Positions 1 to 5,575 are shown, numbered from the stretch's first letter. The stretch is DNA of 8,178 nt from Candidatus Moraniibacteriota bacterium (GCA_029933995.1 JAOZNB010000059.1:1-8178); one strand, 5' to 3'. Made by a program: numbers and translations. Notes: generated by a model not told the origin, from the letters alone.

Positions 1-183
1 TAAAGTTACTGGACTAAAGTCCAGAGTTTTAGACTCGCGGCTGGAACAATAAATTGGCATACCACTATTTGCAAATTTTTCAACTTTAATCTCTATTAAG
101 TTTGCTCCCAAAGAAACTACACGATACACTTCGTCCATATTTCTCACAGAGAACCCAACTCTTTGAACATTGTTCCATTCCAT
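1..183 (-). CDS. Unidentified protein, N-terminal 61 residues (runs off window)
   Basis: The reading frame opens at ATG 183 behind a strong GGAGGTG Shine-Dalgarno six bases upstream and stays open for 61 codons to the window edge, so only the N-terminus is seen. The peptide begins MEWNNVQRVGFSVRN and contains SLGANLIEIKVEKF at about residues 28-41. That short stretch resembles a beta strand of TIM-barrel proteins (GAD-L-IEI in sugar isomerase/epimerase or phosphodiesterase families), but the match is too short to assign a family. No signal peptide or membrane segment is visible. A candidate promoter lies about 70 bases upstream, so it is probably transcribed on its own and not as part of the NAD operon, which ends at a hairpin near 463. 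The gene is real with good confidence; its function is unknown. Confidence 0.75.
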   Translation of the reverse strand, partial: MEWNNVQRVGFSVRNMDEVYRVVSLGANLIEIKVEKFANSGMPIYCSSRESKTLDFSPVTL

Positions 184-251
184 GACTTACACCTCCATGA
201 ATATTTTTGTTAAATAACGATTTATTTTTTACTATAAAAAAATAATATATA

Positions 252-280
252 AGAATATCATTTTATATAGCACAAGTCAA
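252..280 (-). promoter_or_regulatory. Candidate sigma-70-type promoter for the gene at 1-183
   Basis: On the minus strand there is TTGACT (275-280; five of six matches to the -35 consensus), a 17-base spacer, and TATTCT (252-257; four of six matches to the -10). It leaves a leader of roughly 60 bases before the Shine-Dalgarno at 183. The surrounding sequence is very AT-rich, so another -10 could be used. Confidence 0.45.
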
Positions 281-296
281 TGTCATATCAATGACA
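281..296. promoter_or_regulatory. Dyad TGTCAT-N4-ATGACA next to the -35 element
   Basis: A perfect 6-bp inverted repeat with a 4-base centre directly abuts the candidate -35 hexamer at 275-280. Position and size fit a binding site for a dimeric regulator acting on the gene at 1-183. No regulator is encoded in the window, and a 6-bp dyad can occur by chance in AT-rich DNA. Confidence 0.3.
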
Positions 297-309
297 GTTT
301 TTACTCACA

Positions 310-433
310 TTTGTCATTCCTGCGTCAAGATGAACTGTGTAGCAAAACAAATGAAGAAAGGAGTATTCTTACGACTATTCTGAATTTGAAGCGTAGTAGA
401 GGGATGCCCTGAGTTGAAGGCAGGCATGACAAA
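310..433. repeat. Degenerate miniature inverted-repeat element (about 124 bp)
   Basis: The left end reads TTTGTCATTCCTGC (310-323). The right end, on the opposite strand, reads TTTGTCATGCCTGC (433-420). The arms continue with further partial complementarity (TCAA). This gives terminal inverted repeats of roughly 20 bp with a few mismatches around an interior with no ORF. It resembles non-autonomous, palindromic intergenic repeats common in some bacterial genomes. It sits between the end of the NAD operon and the promoter of the next gene. It makes up most of the gene-free stretch 184-501, together with the promoter, dyad and terminator listed separately. Confidence 0.55.
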
Positions 434-462
434 AGCTGCTATACTTTTTCATTACAATTTTA

Positions 463-495
463 AATCCTTGCAATATATTATATATTGCAAGGATT
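463..495 (-). terminator. Hairpin terminator at the end of the NAD/HD operon
   Basis: A perfect 15-bp inverted repeat (463-477 and 481-495) with a 3-base centre starts seven bases after the HD gene's stop codon. On the minus strand it is preceded by an A-rich stretch and followed by ATTTAAAATTGTAATG, so the U-tract is weak. The position right after the last gene supports a termination or 3'-end protecting role. Because the dyad is symmetric, it could also act on the plus strand. Confidence 0.6.
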
Positions 496-501
496 GTTTT
501 A

Positions 502-1173
502 CTATTGTAATAACATATTTTTTAATTCTTGCACTTTAACTAAAGCATCTGGTGCAAATGATAATACTAGTTGTTCATGATTAAATATAAATAAATAATC
601 AAGTGATTCTTTGCCGCCAGCATCCAGAGTATAACTACCTGCATCACATCTGTAAAAAATTGTAAGTAGTTCAAAAAAATCCTCTTTATCCATCTCAGTA
701 CGAATTACTAAACGATTAATCCTTTGAGCTGTTACATCTATATCTATATTACCGCGAATATATTCACCTAGAGAATCTTCCTCTATAAGTGCCACTACGA
801 TATTTTTATATTTTTTTGAAATTGCTAAAGTATTAAAAATATCTGTCATCATAGATATGGTATAAATGTGTTGTTCACTTTTATTACCATGAGCAATTGC
901 TTTTGGTTTTCCGATATCATGCAATACCAACATCAAACGAAATATTCCTCTATCAAAATTAACTGGCAATCGTTTACCACAAAAATATCGCTCAAACTGT
1001 TGCATCATCATAACAGTATGTTCACCGATAGTATAACCTTCCCACACGCCAGCATCAGCAGAGTAAATTTCACCCAAATCAACTGACAAAAACTGTACCA
1101 ATTTTTCTGGTACAAATTGTTCATCATATAACACTTTATCTAATTCCTTTTTTGTAAACTGTAAATTTTTCAT
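502..1173 (-). CDS. HD-domain metal-dependent phosphohydrolase, last gene of the NAD operon
   Basis: A 223-aa soluble protein starting at ATG 1173, behind AGGAGA (spacing about 7). A longer in-frame start at 1206 would put the start inside a hairpin and lacks a good ribosome site. The HD superfamily signature is visible: H52 in TIGEHT, the HD doublet H85-D86 in LVLHDIGKP (HDIG type), H95 and H102 in HGNKSEQH, and a distal D177 in YRCDAG that probably completes the metal site. HD enzymes are usually phosphodiesterases, dNTPases or nucleotidases; which of these applies cannot be read from the sequence. It lies 56 bases after a 48-aa gene and downstream of four NAD genes, so a role in nucleotide or NAD turnover is plausible but is inference from context only. 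It is not the Ap4A hydrolase YqeK in any way I can demonstrate, although YqeK often neighbours nadD. Confidence 0.85.
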   Translation of the reverse strand: MKNLQFTKKELDKVLYDEQFVPEKLVQFLSVDLGEIYSADAGVWEGYTIGEHTVMMMQQFERYFCGKRLPVNFDRGIFRLMLVLHDIGKPKAIAHGNKSEQHIYTISMMTDIFNTLAISKKYKNIVVALIEEDSLGEYIRGNIDIDVTAQRINRLVIRTEMDKEDFFELLTIFYRCDAGSYTLDAGGKESLDYLFIFNHEQLVLSFAPDALVKVQELKNMLLQ

Positions 1174-1197
1174 AAGATATTCTCCTAAATTAAAATT

Positions 1198-1221
1198 CTC
1201 TTGCAAATATTATTGCAAGAG
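1198..1221. repeat. Hairpin between the 48-aa gene and the HD gene
   Basis: A perfect 9-bp inverted repeat, CTCTTGCAA (1198-1206) and TTGCAAGAG (1213-1221), with a 6-base loop. It sits in the short gap directly upstream of the HD gene's Shine-Dalgarno. There is no U-tract on the minus strand, so it is not a terminator; an mRNA processing or stabilising hairpin is possible. Confidence 0.5.
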
Positions 1222-1229
1222 AGTTGTGT

Positions 1230-1376
1230 TTATCTACAATTACTACAGACAATTGCCTGTGCAATTTTCCACTCTCGCCTTTTGTATTCACGGTCAAATC
1301 TCAAATCATACTTCACCATGTAATACAACTCTTTTGCACGCTGAGAAAAGTCAGCTCGCAACATTTTGCATTTCAT
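1230..1376 (-). CDS. Small basic protein, 48 aa, unknown function
   Basis: ATG 1376 is preceded by AAGGAG with good spacing, and the frame runs to TAA at 1230. A longer frame opening at 1436 would have to translate the palindrome at 1402-1429 and has no ribosome site, so it is not used. The protein is strongly basic (13 Lys/Arg against 6 Asp/Glu), probably helical, and carries C3 plus a C-terminal CSNC pair (C44, C47) that could bind a metal or form a disulfide. It lies between nadE (60 bases upstream) and the HD gene, in the same direction, so it is co-transcribed with the NAD genes. I do not recognise a family. The clean ribosome site is the main evidence that it is real. Confidence 0.6.
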   Translation of the reverse strand: MKCKMLRADFSQRAKELYYMVKYDLRFDREYKRREWKIAQAIVCSNCR

Positions 1377-1401
1377 TTTCTTATTCTCCTTATATCTTGA
1401 C

Positions 1402-1429
1402 GTAGTGGACGGACATGTCCGTCCACTAC
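1402..1429. repeat. Perfect 28-bp palindrome in the nadE / 48-aa gene gap
   Basis: The arms GTAGTGGACGGACA and TGTCCGTCCACTAC are exact reverse complements with no spacer. It lies seven bases after the nadE stop. It is more GC-rich than its surroundings, which suggests an intergenic repeat family and not a local promoter element. No U-tract follows on either strand. Confidence 0.75.
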
Positions 1430-1436
1430 ATTTCAT

Positions 1437-2408
1437 TTAATCTACAAGACCTTCTCTACGAAGCTCAAAGCGTTCTACACCCGGAATTCCGAGCTCTTTG
1501 TGTCTTGTTGCTTTTTCGATTACTCGTGCAAACATTATTAACTGCACTTGTTCTCCCGTGTATTCAAGTTCAGAAATAAGCATCTCTTCATCAAGTTCTT
1601 CTCTGGAACCTCTAATAACTTCCAAATCTAAGTCTTGTTTAACAATCCAAGCAATATTTCCCTCACGTTTCAAATCACCATAAGACAATTGAATATTAAA
1701 GCCCATATTCTGCGCCCAAAATGTAAGCTCATCCTCATCATTATGAGTATCCCCATTAGCATTGAGATCAGCAGATGGAGTCTTCTGAGCAATTCGTACA
1801 AAAATCTTTGCACCATACACTTCACCAAACCACAACGCAACCTGTCTAACTTCAACTTTCATGAGTCCAACGAGAATATTATTATCCACCGCGCCATCAC
1901 CAAACTTATCGTAGTACCGAAAGATCAGATCTTCCTCAGCATTGCCTGTTCCATATATCCGTCCACTACCATTATCAGCAATTTTGGACAGTAGCCCAGC
2001 AATTGGAACTGCAGCTCGAGATTTGAAAGATGCATAACCGCCCTCCCAACCATTTTCTTTGGAGTCAGTAGTACCCTCATCAAACCATTCATCACCATCA
2101 GCCAATGCTTGTTCTTTTAACTGACGAAGTATTTCATCATACATCGGATTTGCATCAACAACTCTCAACTTAAATCCCAGAACCTTTTGTAATTCCCTCA
2201 CATCAACAAGATGTTTTGGATTACTACGAAGATCTCTATACATTGCCACAACATTCTCTGGACCAAATGTCCGACAAAGAATTGTCACAACTACCGCAGA
2301 ATCAACGCCACCAGAAAGTGACACATACACTTTTTTGCATCCTACACCAAAGTCTCGTGCTCGCTTTTCCAGATACTGCACTGTTTGTTCAACTGATTTT
2401 ATAAACAT
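1437..2408 (-). CDS. nadE: NAD synthetase, ammonia-dependent type
   Basis: Catalyses ATP-dependent amidation of nicotinate adenine dinucleotide (NaAD) to NAD, the last step of NAD synthesis, in the cytoplasm. The 323-aa protein carries the PP-loop ATP pyrophosphatase signature SGGVDS (residues 32-37), then GTGNAEED (153-160), KFGDGAVD (168-175) and KTPSADL (209-215) followed by an acidic DEDEL (224-228), all expected of the NadE synthetase domain. There is no N-terminal carbon-nitrogen hydrolase (glutaminase) domain, so free ammonia, not glutamine, should be the nitrogen donor. The length is a little above the roughly 275 aa of the E. coli ammonia-type enzyme. Start ATG 2408 is set by GGGAGT nearby. 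It follows nadK by 67 bases, and the gap holds a palindrome. The assignment is firm; the donor is inferred from domain content. Confidence 0.95.
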   Translation of the reverse strand: MFIKSVEQTVQYLEKRARDFGVGCKKVYVSLSGGVDSAVVVTILCRTFGPENVVAMYRDLRSNPKHLVDVRELQKVLGFKLRVVDANPMYDEILRQLKEQALADGDEWFDEGTTDSKENGWEGGYASFKSRAAVPIAGLLSKIADNGSGRIYGTGNAEEDLIFRYYDKFGDGAVDNNILVGLMKVEVRQVALWFGEVYGAKIFVRIAQKTPSADLNANGDTHNDEDELTFWAQNMGFNIQLSYGDLKREGNIAWIVKQDLDLEVIRGSREELDEEMLISELEYTGEQVQLIMFARVIEKATRHKELGIPGVERFELRREGLVD

Positions 2409-2434
2409 GATGTACTCCCATTTAATAATTTGAT

Positions 2435-2464
2435 TGTAGAGATGCGATTAATCGCGTTTCTACA
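2435..2464. repeat. 30-bp palindrome, TGTAGAGA family, nadK / nadE gap
   Basis: The arms TGTAGAGATGCGATT and AATCGCGTTTCTACA pair over 15 bp, with two positions that become G-U pairs in RNA. The outer TGTAGAGA and the GCGTxTCTACA end match the perfect palindrome at 3378-3407, so both belong to one dispersed family. It lies between the nadK stop and the nadE Shine-Dalgarno. Confidence 0.7.
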
Positions 2465-2475
2465 GATTAATTTTT

Positions 2476-3207
2476 TTATTTGTTATAACGCCGTTGTTCA
2501 AAATTTTCTTTAGCATCAAAACAAATCGATGTACTATATCTACTTGGCACAATCTTCACATTACGCACTTCACAAAATAACTTATTATCAGTGACAGCAA
2601 TTGCATTTCCACGTACAACTTCAATTTGAATCTCTCGTTGCAAAACTGTTGCCTGCAATCTATTTTGAGTACAAATTCCAGTTACACACCAAAGTTTACT
2701 ACCCAGAGGCAAAATTGTTCCTCCCGCAGTATGATTATACGCAGTTGAGCCTTGTGGCGATGCAACTATCAGTCCATCACCGGATACAAACTCGTCCTTG
2801 TACTCCAAAGTATTTAACTTAACTTCTACAATGCCCGTTGGATCAACTGATTTTATGTAAATATCATTAAATGCTATTCCATTTTTTAAACCCTTTTCAG
2901 TTTCTATGTACGCTCGCATTCCACGCTCAGCAAAAGTATTCCACTGAGTATTTTGTAATTTTGCATATAACTGAAATGGCGTTGTCAATGTACGATTGAG
3001 TAAAAAATTAACACTTCCAAACCCAATTCCCACAAAAGGAATGCTTCTCTTATAATATTTACGCTGTGCACCCAAGAGAGTTCCATCGCCTCCAAGTACA
3101 ACAATTACTTCGGGATTATCGTAATTTTCCTCTACACCAAGTGCAACAAGTTCTTTCCAAAACTCTCGGACACCCTTTTGTCTCCCTAAAATTGGTAATA
3201 CTTTCAT
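2476..3207 (-). CDS. nadK: NAD kinase
   Basis: Phosphorylates NAD to NADP with ATP or polyphosphate in the cytoplasm. From ATG 3207 the protein is 243 aa, slightly short for a family usually near 250-300 aa. Diagnostic motifs are GGDGT (39-43), the DG of VSGDGLIV (144-145), and SPQGSTAYNHTAGG (150-163), matching the family TPTGSTAY-SAGG segment. FND (113-115) stands where most members have an Asn-Glu pair, and GIGFGSVNFL (60-69) replaces the usual GIN-G-LGFL, so the enzyme is somewhat divergent. Start 3207 has GGGAG about 7 bases upstream. In-frame ATGs at 3273 and 3339 would translate a repeat (reading SAFAKATATK) and a hairpin, so I prefer 3207, although 3273 has a nearby GAGG and cannot be excluded. 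Confidence 0.92.
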   Translation of the reverse strand: MKVLPILGRQKGVREFWKELVALGVEENYDNPEVIVVLGGDGTLLGAQRKYYKRSIPFVGIGFGSVNFLLNRTLTTPFQLYAKLQNTQWNTFAERGMRAYIETEKGLKNGIAFNDIYIKSVDPTGIVEVKLNTLEYKDEFVSGDGLIVASPQGSTAYNHTAGGTILPLGSKLWCVTGICTQNRLQATVLQREIQIEVVRGNAIAVTDNKLFCEVRNVKIVPSRYSTSICFDAKENFEQRRYNK

Positions 3208-3222
3208 AATATTTTCTCCCTT

Positions 3223-3251
3223 GGTCGCCGTAGCTTTAGCGAAGGCTGACC
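3223..3251. repeat. Dispersed GCC-GTAGCTTTA-GC repeat, copy A, abutting the nadK ribosome site
   Basis: An imperfect inverted repeat beginning GGTCGCC and ending GGCTGACC, with an inner GTAGCTTTAGC dyad. Related copies occur at 5332-5363 and twice in 5890-5949, always just upstream of a gene start. Here the minus-strand repeat runs directly into ACCAAGGGAG, the nadK Shine-Dalgarno. Confidence 0.75.
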
Positions 3252-3278
3252 TTATATAATTGTTAAATAACATTTCAA
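3251..3278 (-). promoter_or_regulatory. Possible internal promoter upstream of nadK
   Basis: The minus strand shows TTGAAA (3273-3278; five of six to -35), a 16-base spacer and TATAAG (3251-3256; five of six to -10). It lies between the hairpin at 3282-3315 and repeat copy A. If active, it would let nadK, nadE and the downstream genes be transcribed independently of nadD and pncB. The 204-base pncB-nadK gap, the longest in the cluster, is compatible with this. Confidence 0.4.
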
Positions 3279-3281
3279 CCT

Positions 3282-3315
3282 CACATGAATACAAATTTGT
3301 ATTTATATTCATGTG
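3282..3315. repeat. Hairpin CACATGAATA / TATTCATGTG in the pncB / nadK gap
   Basis: Perfect 10-bp arms (3282-3291 and 3306-3315) around a 14-base loop that overlaps a second small palindrome, ACAAATTTGT (3291-3300). It has no terminator-type U-tract. It is one of three inverted repeats stacked in this gap. Confidence 0.5.
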
Positions 3316-3323
3316 TAGTTGTA

Positions 3324-3354
3324 TGTAGTGGTAGAACATTGTTCTACCACTACA
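3324..3354. repeat. 31-bp palindrome (15-bp arms) in the pncB / nadK gap
   Basis: The arms TGTAGTGGTAGAACA (3324-3338) and TGTTCTACCACTACA (3340-3354) are exact reverse complements with a single central base. The outer GTAGTGG is shared with the palindrome at 1402-1429, hinting at a related family with a different core. Confidence 0.75.
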
Positions 3355-3377
3355 CTAAAATTTCAATATTTTAGTAA

Positions 3378-3407
3378 TGTAGAGACGCATTGCAATGCGT
3401 CTCTACA
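3378..3407. repeat. Perfect 30-bp palindrome, TGTAGAGA family, after pncB
   Basis: The two 15-base halves, TGTAGAGACGCATTG and its exact reverse complement, lie four bases after the pncB stop codon. It is the intact relative of the palindrome at 2435-2464. No U-run follows on the minus strand, so it is a poor intrinsic terminator and more likely an intergenic repeat or mRNA 3'-end hairpin. Confidence 0.8.
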
Positions 3408-3411
3408 CAAA

Positions 3412-4674
3412 TTAATACACACACTTTTCATCAAGAGTCACATCATAACCAAATAGTTTCTTATTGCGAGTGATAGCTTGATCATCTCCAATTGCTTTGG
3501 CAATATTGTCACTGAGCTTCACAGCATCATTTCCACCCGCTTTCACAAGTTTCATGACAATGGAAAGTGGTTTCACAAATCCAGTATCATTACTAAAATT
3601 TGTACCCCAACCAAATAACACGTTAGTTTTATCACCAAACTCACCATAGAGCTCCAGCATCTTCCCCGCATTGAGTCCATCACTAAAAAATAATGTCTTA
3701 TCAGCAGGATTGATGCCGAACCGCTTCCACATGGCAAATACCATATTTCCAAACTCAACTGGGTCACCAGAATCCTGACGAAATCCATTTGCCTGGTAAG
3801 CAAGTTTTGCAGGAATATTATCTAGAAACTGTTTGGAACCAAAAGTATCTGGAAGTATAATTCTGAGCGGATCATCAAAAAGTTCAAACCACTTTTCAAA
3901 TACTTCATATTGAGAATTCCATGCCTTCTCACTACTTTCATGCCACCGCAGAGCATTAAGTGCCATGGACAACTCATGCGCATTGGTTCCGCCATATGGA
4001 ACCCCAAGCTCCCGAGCTAACTTCATATTGGAAACTACTGGCATGACATCAGGCATCAGGTCTAGTGCCATTTCAGTCATATGTTTTTCCCATGTACCAC
4101 TCAATCGACGACGTAACCCAAACTGTAAAGCCTTTACACCAGAACCACGAAGCATCTGAGCTTTTTTTCTCAAGCGTCGCTCACCCTCCTTCATGAGATC
4201 TGTTTCAGAGATGTTATTACGCTTTATTACTTCCCTGACATAAAGCTCATTCACAATTGGCAGAACTATGAGTTCCCACAAAGTTGTTTTGATCCAATAG
4301 TCTTCAGCAGTCTCAATTTCAAGACATCTGCGACTTGAACTAAAAAAACCTGGCATAACAATATTTGCAATATCCGCAAGTTTGAGATTTTGAAGAAACT
4401 GTAAAAATTCTTCTGGATACCCCTCATTTTCTCGCAAAAATGTGATTTCATCTTCTTGAAAACGAAGAGTTGCAGCCGCTTTGAATTGCGTATATAGCTC
4501 ACCCTCATCAATTTCATGTACCAGCTGTACTGCAGTGGTGCGATTTTTGAAAACAAACTTAGTCTTCAGTGTTGGAAAAAACTTCCAGATAAAATAAAGC
4601 ATGCGAATCTTGTACGTATCAGTTTCCAATAAGCTTGTTACAATTGGTTTGTTAAAATCAAATAATTTTTTCAT
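3412..4674 (-). CDS. pncB: Nicotinate phosphoribosyltransferase
   Basis: Joins nicotinate and PRPP, with ATP hydrolysis, to give nicotinate mononucleotide (NaMN), the entry step of Preiss-Handler salvage. The 420-aa length is close to E. coli PncB (400 aa). Motifs in order: TDTYK (18-22, family TD-YK-M), FGLRRR (185-190, family EFGTRRR), GTNAHE (229-234) containing H233, the expected phosphorylated histidine, LPDTFGS (274-280), DSGDP (301-305), FFSDGL (329-334), and GWGTNFSND-GFVKPLSIVMKLV (355-377) followed by KLSDN (386-390). The nicotinate-type order and C-terminal signature favour PncB over nicotinamide phosphoribosyltransferase. Start ATG 4674 has GGAG about 7 bases upstream. It follows nadD by 59 bases, with a GC-rich hairpin in the gap. 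The assignment is firm. Confidence 0.95.
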   Translation of the reverse strand: MKKLFDFNKPIVTSLLETDTYKIRMLYFIWKFFPTLKTKFVFKNRTTAVQLVHEIDEGELYTQFKAAATLRFQEDEITFLRENEGYPEEFLQFLQNLKLADIANIVMPGFFSSSRRCLEIETAEDYWIKTTLWELIVLPIVNELYVREVIKRNNISETDLMKEGERRLRKKAQMLRGSGVKALQFGLRRRLSGTWEKHMTEMALDLMPDVMPVVSNMKLARELGVPYGGTNAHELSMALNALRWHESSEKAWNSQYEVFEKWFELFDDPLRIILPDTFGSKQFLDNIPAKLAYQANGFRQDSGDPVEFGNMVFAMWKRFGINPADKTLFFSDGLNAGKMLELYGEFGDKTNVLFGWGTNFSNDTGFVKPLSIVMKLVKAGGNDAVKLSDNIAKAIGDDQAITRNKKLFGYDVTLDEKCVY

Positions 4675-4696
4675 AATTTATTCTCCTTTTTTATCT

Positions 4697-4729
4697 CCCT
4701 CTCCCTCTGGGAGAGGGTTGGGGTGAGGG
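4697..4729. repeat. GC-rich hairpin repeat between nadD and pncB
   Basis: CCCTCTCCC (4697-4705) pairs exactly with GGGAGAGGG (4709-4717) across a TCT loop, followed by TTGGGGTGAGGG (4718-4729). This purine/pyrimidine-skewed sequence resembles a dispersed intergenic repeat seen in many unrelated bacteria. It stands out sharply from the AT-rich surroundings. It is placed between the nadD stop and the pncB ribosome site, with no U-tract. Confidence 0.75.
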
Positions 4730-4733
4730 TTAT

Positions 4734-5318
4734 TCAATACAACTTTTTTTGTAAAATAAACTCAACAATTTTATCTTCCGTAAATATATCAACAGACTTT
4801 CCCTGCTCAATACAATTACGAATATCAGTACTAGAAATTTCTGGAATTTCTATATCCAGAATTTTATAATTTCTAGGTAACTGCAACACATTCATATCAA
4901 TACCTTTACGTGGAATAATGAGAAATTCTTGATTTTCAAAGAGATATTCTCCCTCATTCCAAAAGCCTAAAACATCACATTTATTATCAAACTGTTCACG
5001 TGGTACAAAGTGATCTGCACCGCAATACCATATAATTTCTACACCTGGATAACATTGCTTTAAATTCTCTATTACAAATACAGTTGGCACTGCCTGGTCA
5101 GCTTCATACAAAACTGATACATCATTATCATCAGCAAAAAGTAATTTACCCATTTCCCAACGCACTCGTGATGCAACCATCCCTGGTTTATCAGGTCTAT
5201 CACCCGATACAGTCCAACGCACTTGTTCAAATTCTCCTGTCGCAACAACTGCTCCGACAAGATCTCTATGACCAAAGTGAGGTGGATTTGCTGCACTGCC
5301 TCCAATAGCTATTTTCAT
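4734..5318 (-). CDS. nadD: Nicotinate-nucleotide adenylyltransferase
   Basis: Transfers AMP from ATP to NaMN, giving NaAD and pyrophosphate. From ATG 5318 the protein is 194 aa, typical for bacterial NadD (about 190-215). It shows the nucleotidyltransferase HxGH motif as PPHFGH (12-17) after the GG of strand 1, an RPDKP-GM-SR-RWEM segment (41-56) like the NadD substrate loop, CGADHF (99-104), and the C-terminal ISSTDIR (161-167). The HFGH plus ISSTxIR pair is diagnostic of the superfamily; partnership with pncB and nadE supports NaMN as substrate. The GGSAANPPH form differs slightly from the usual GGTFDP-H. AGAGGA lies upstream of 5318; a longer in-frame start at 5405 would translate a repeat and is rejected. 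It is the first gene of the NAD operon; its promoter is not obvious. Confidence 0.93.
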   Translation of the reverse strand: MKIAIGGSAANPPHFGHRDLVGAVVATGEFEQVRWTVSGDRPDKPGMVASRVRWEMGKLLFADDNDVSVLYEADQAVPTVFVIENLKQCYPGVEIIWYCGADHFVPREQFDNKCDVLGFWNEGEYLFENQEFLIIPRKGIDMNVLQLPRNYKILDIEIPEISSTDIRNCIEQGKSVDIFTEDKIVEFILQKKLY

Positions 5319-5331
5319 AATATTATCCTCT

Positions 5332-5363
5332 GTTAGTCGCCGTAGCTTTATGCGAAGGAAACC
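5332..5363. repeat. Dispersed GCC-GTAGCTTTA repeat, copy B, upstream of nadD
   Basis: Shares AGTCGCCGTAGCTTTA-GCGAAGG with copy A at 3223-3251, but one side is degenerate (GGAAACC in place of GGCTGACC). On the minus strand it ends a few bases before the nadD Shine-Dalgarno AGAGGA. Its frame relative to nadD differs from that of copy A relative to nadK, which argues that these repeats are untranslated leader sequence. Confidence 0.7.
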
Positions 5364-5425
5364 AAAATTTATGTGTATATTTTTAAAGAACGTGTAATTA
5401 CCCATTTTGTGAAAATACTTTCAGA

Positions 5426-5496
5426 TTTGTCATTCCGGAAATTTTTGTTTATCCAAAAGCGTTTAGTGATTGGTAATAAACATTATTGTCCGGAAT
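5426..5496. repeat. Possible remnant of a TTTGTCATTCCGGA inverted-repeat element
   Basis: TTTGTCATTCCGGAA at 5426-5440 faces TTGTCCGGAAT at 5486-5496, giving a shared ATTCCGGA/TCCGGAAT inverted repeat about 70 bp across. The left end also matches the TTTGTCATTCC terminus of the element at 310-433, so both may descend from related miniature elements. The copy is short and eroded. Confidence 0.4.
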
Positions 5497-5519
5497 CTAT
5501 CCTATAAGAGTTCTTACAA

Positions 5520-5542
5520 AACTTTAATTTAAAATTAAAGTT
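5520..5542. repeat. AT-rich hairpin upstream of nadD
   Basis: The arms AACTTTAATTT (5520-5530) and AAATTAAAGTT (5532-5542) are exact reverse complements with one central base. It follows the stronger hairpin at 5576-5609 on the minus strand and is itself followed by TTGTAAG. It may be a secondary terminator or part of the nadD leader. Low GC makes it weak. Confidence 0.35.
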
Positions 5543-5575
5543 TATGAGTAACTACAAATTTCTTAAAAAAGTTAT

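Noticed and set aside
868..1086. Plus-strand ORF of 72 codons inside the HD gene
   Set aside because: It lies wholly antisense to a gene with clear HD motifs, has no ribosome site and reads as low-complexity His/Ser/Thr-rich sequence.
3208..3339. N-terminal extension of NAD kinase reading SAFAKATATK
   Set aside because: It translates a dispersed repeat and a hairpin. The family starts near MKVLPILG, and a GGGAG precedes ATG 3207. The alternative ATG 3273 is noted but less likely.
1198..3407. Palindromes taken as a CRISPR array or as terminators
   Set aside because: They are not regularly spaced, differ in sequence, have no unique spacers between identical repeats, and lack U-tracts on either strand.
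4734..5318. Assignment as pantetheine-phosphate adenylyltransferase (coaD) or nadM
   Set aside because: The HxGH motif is shared, but the ISSTDIR ending, length and pncB/nadE context fit NadD best.
502..5318. Phage-type NAD+ reconstitution (anti-defence) cassette
   Set aside because: Those described use Nampt/NMNAT or PRPP-linked enzymes in phage genomes. Here the housekeeping Preiss-Handler genes sit among bacterial intergenic repeats and no phage gene is visible.
5319..5405. 29-residue N-terminal extension of NadD
   Set aside because: NadD enzymes begin directly with the KIAI-GG strand. The extension would translate repeat copy B, and ATG 5318 has its own Shine-Dalgarno.
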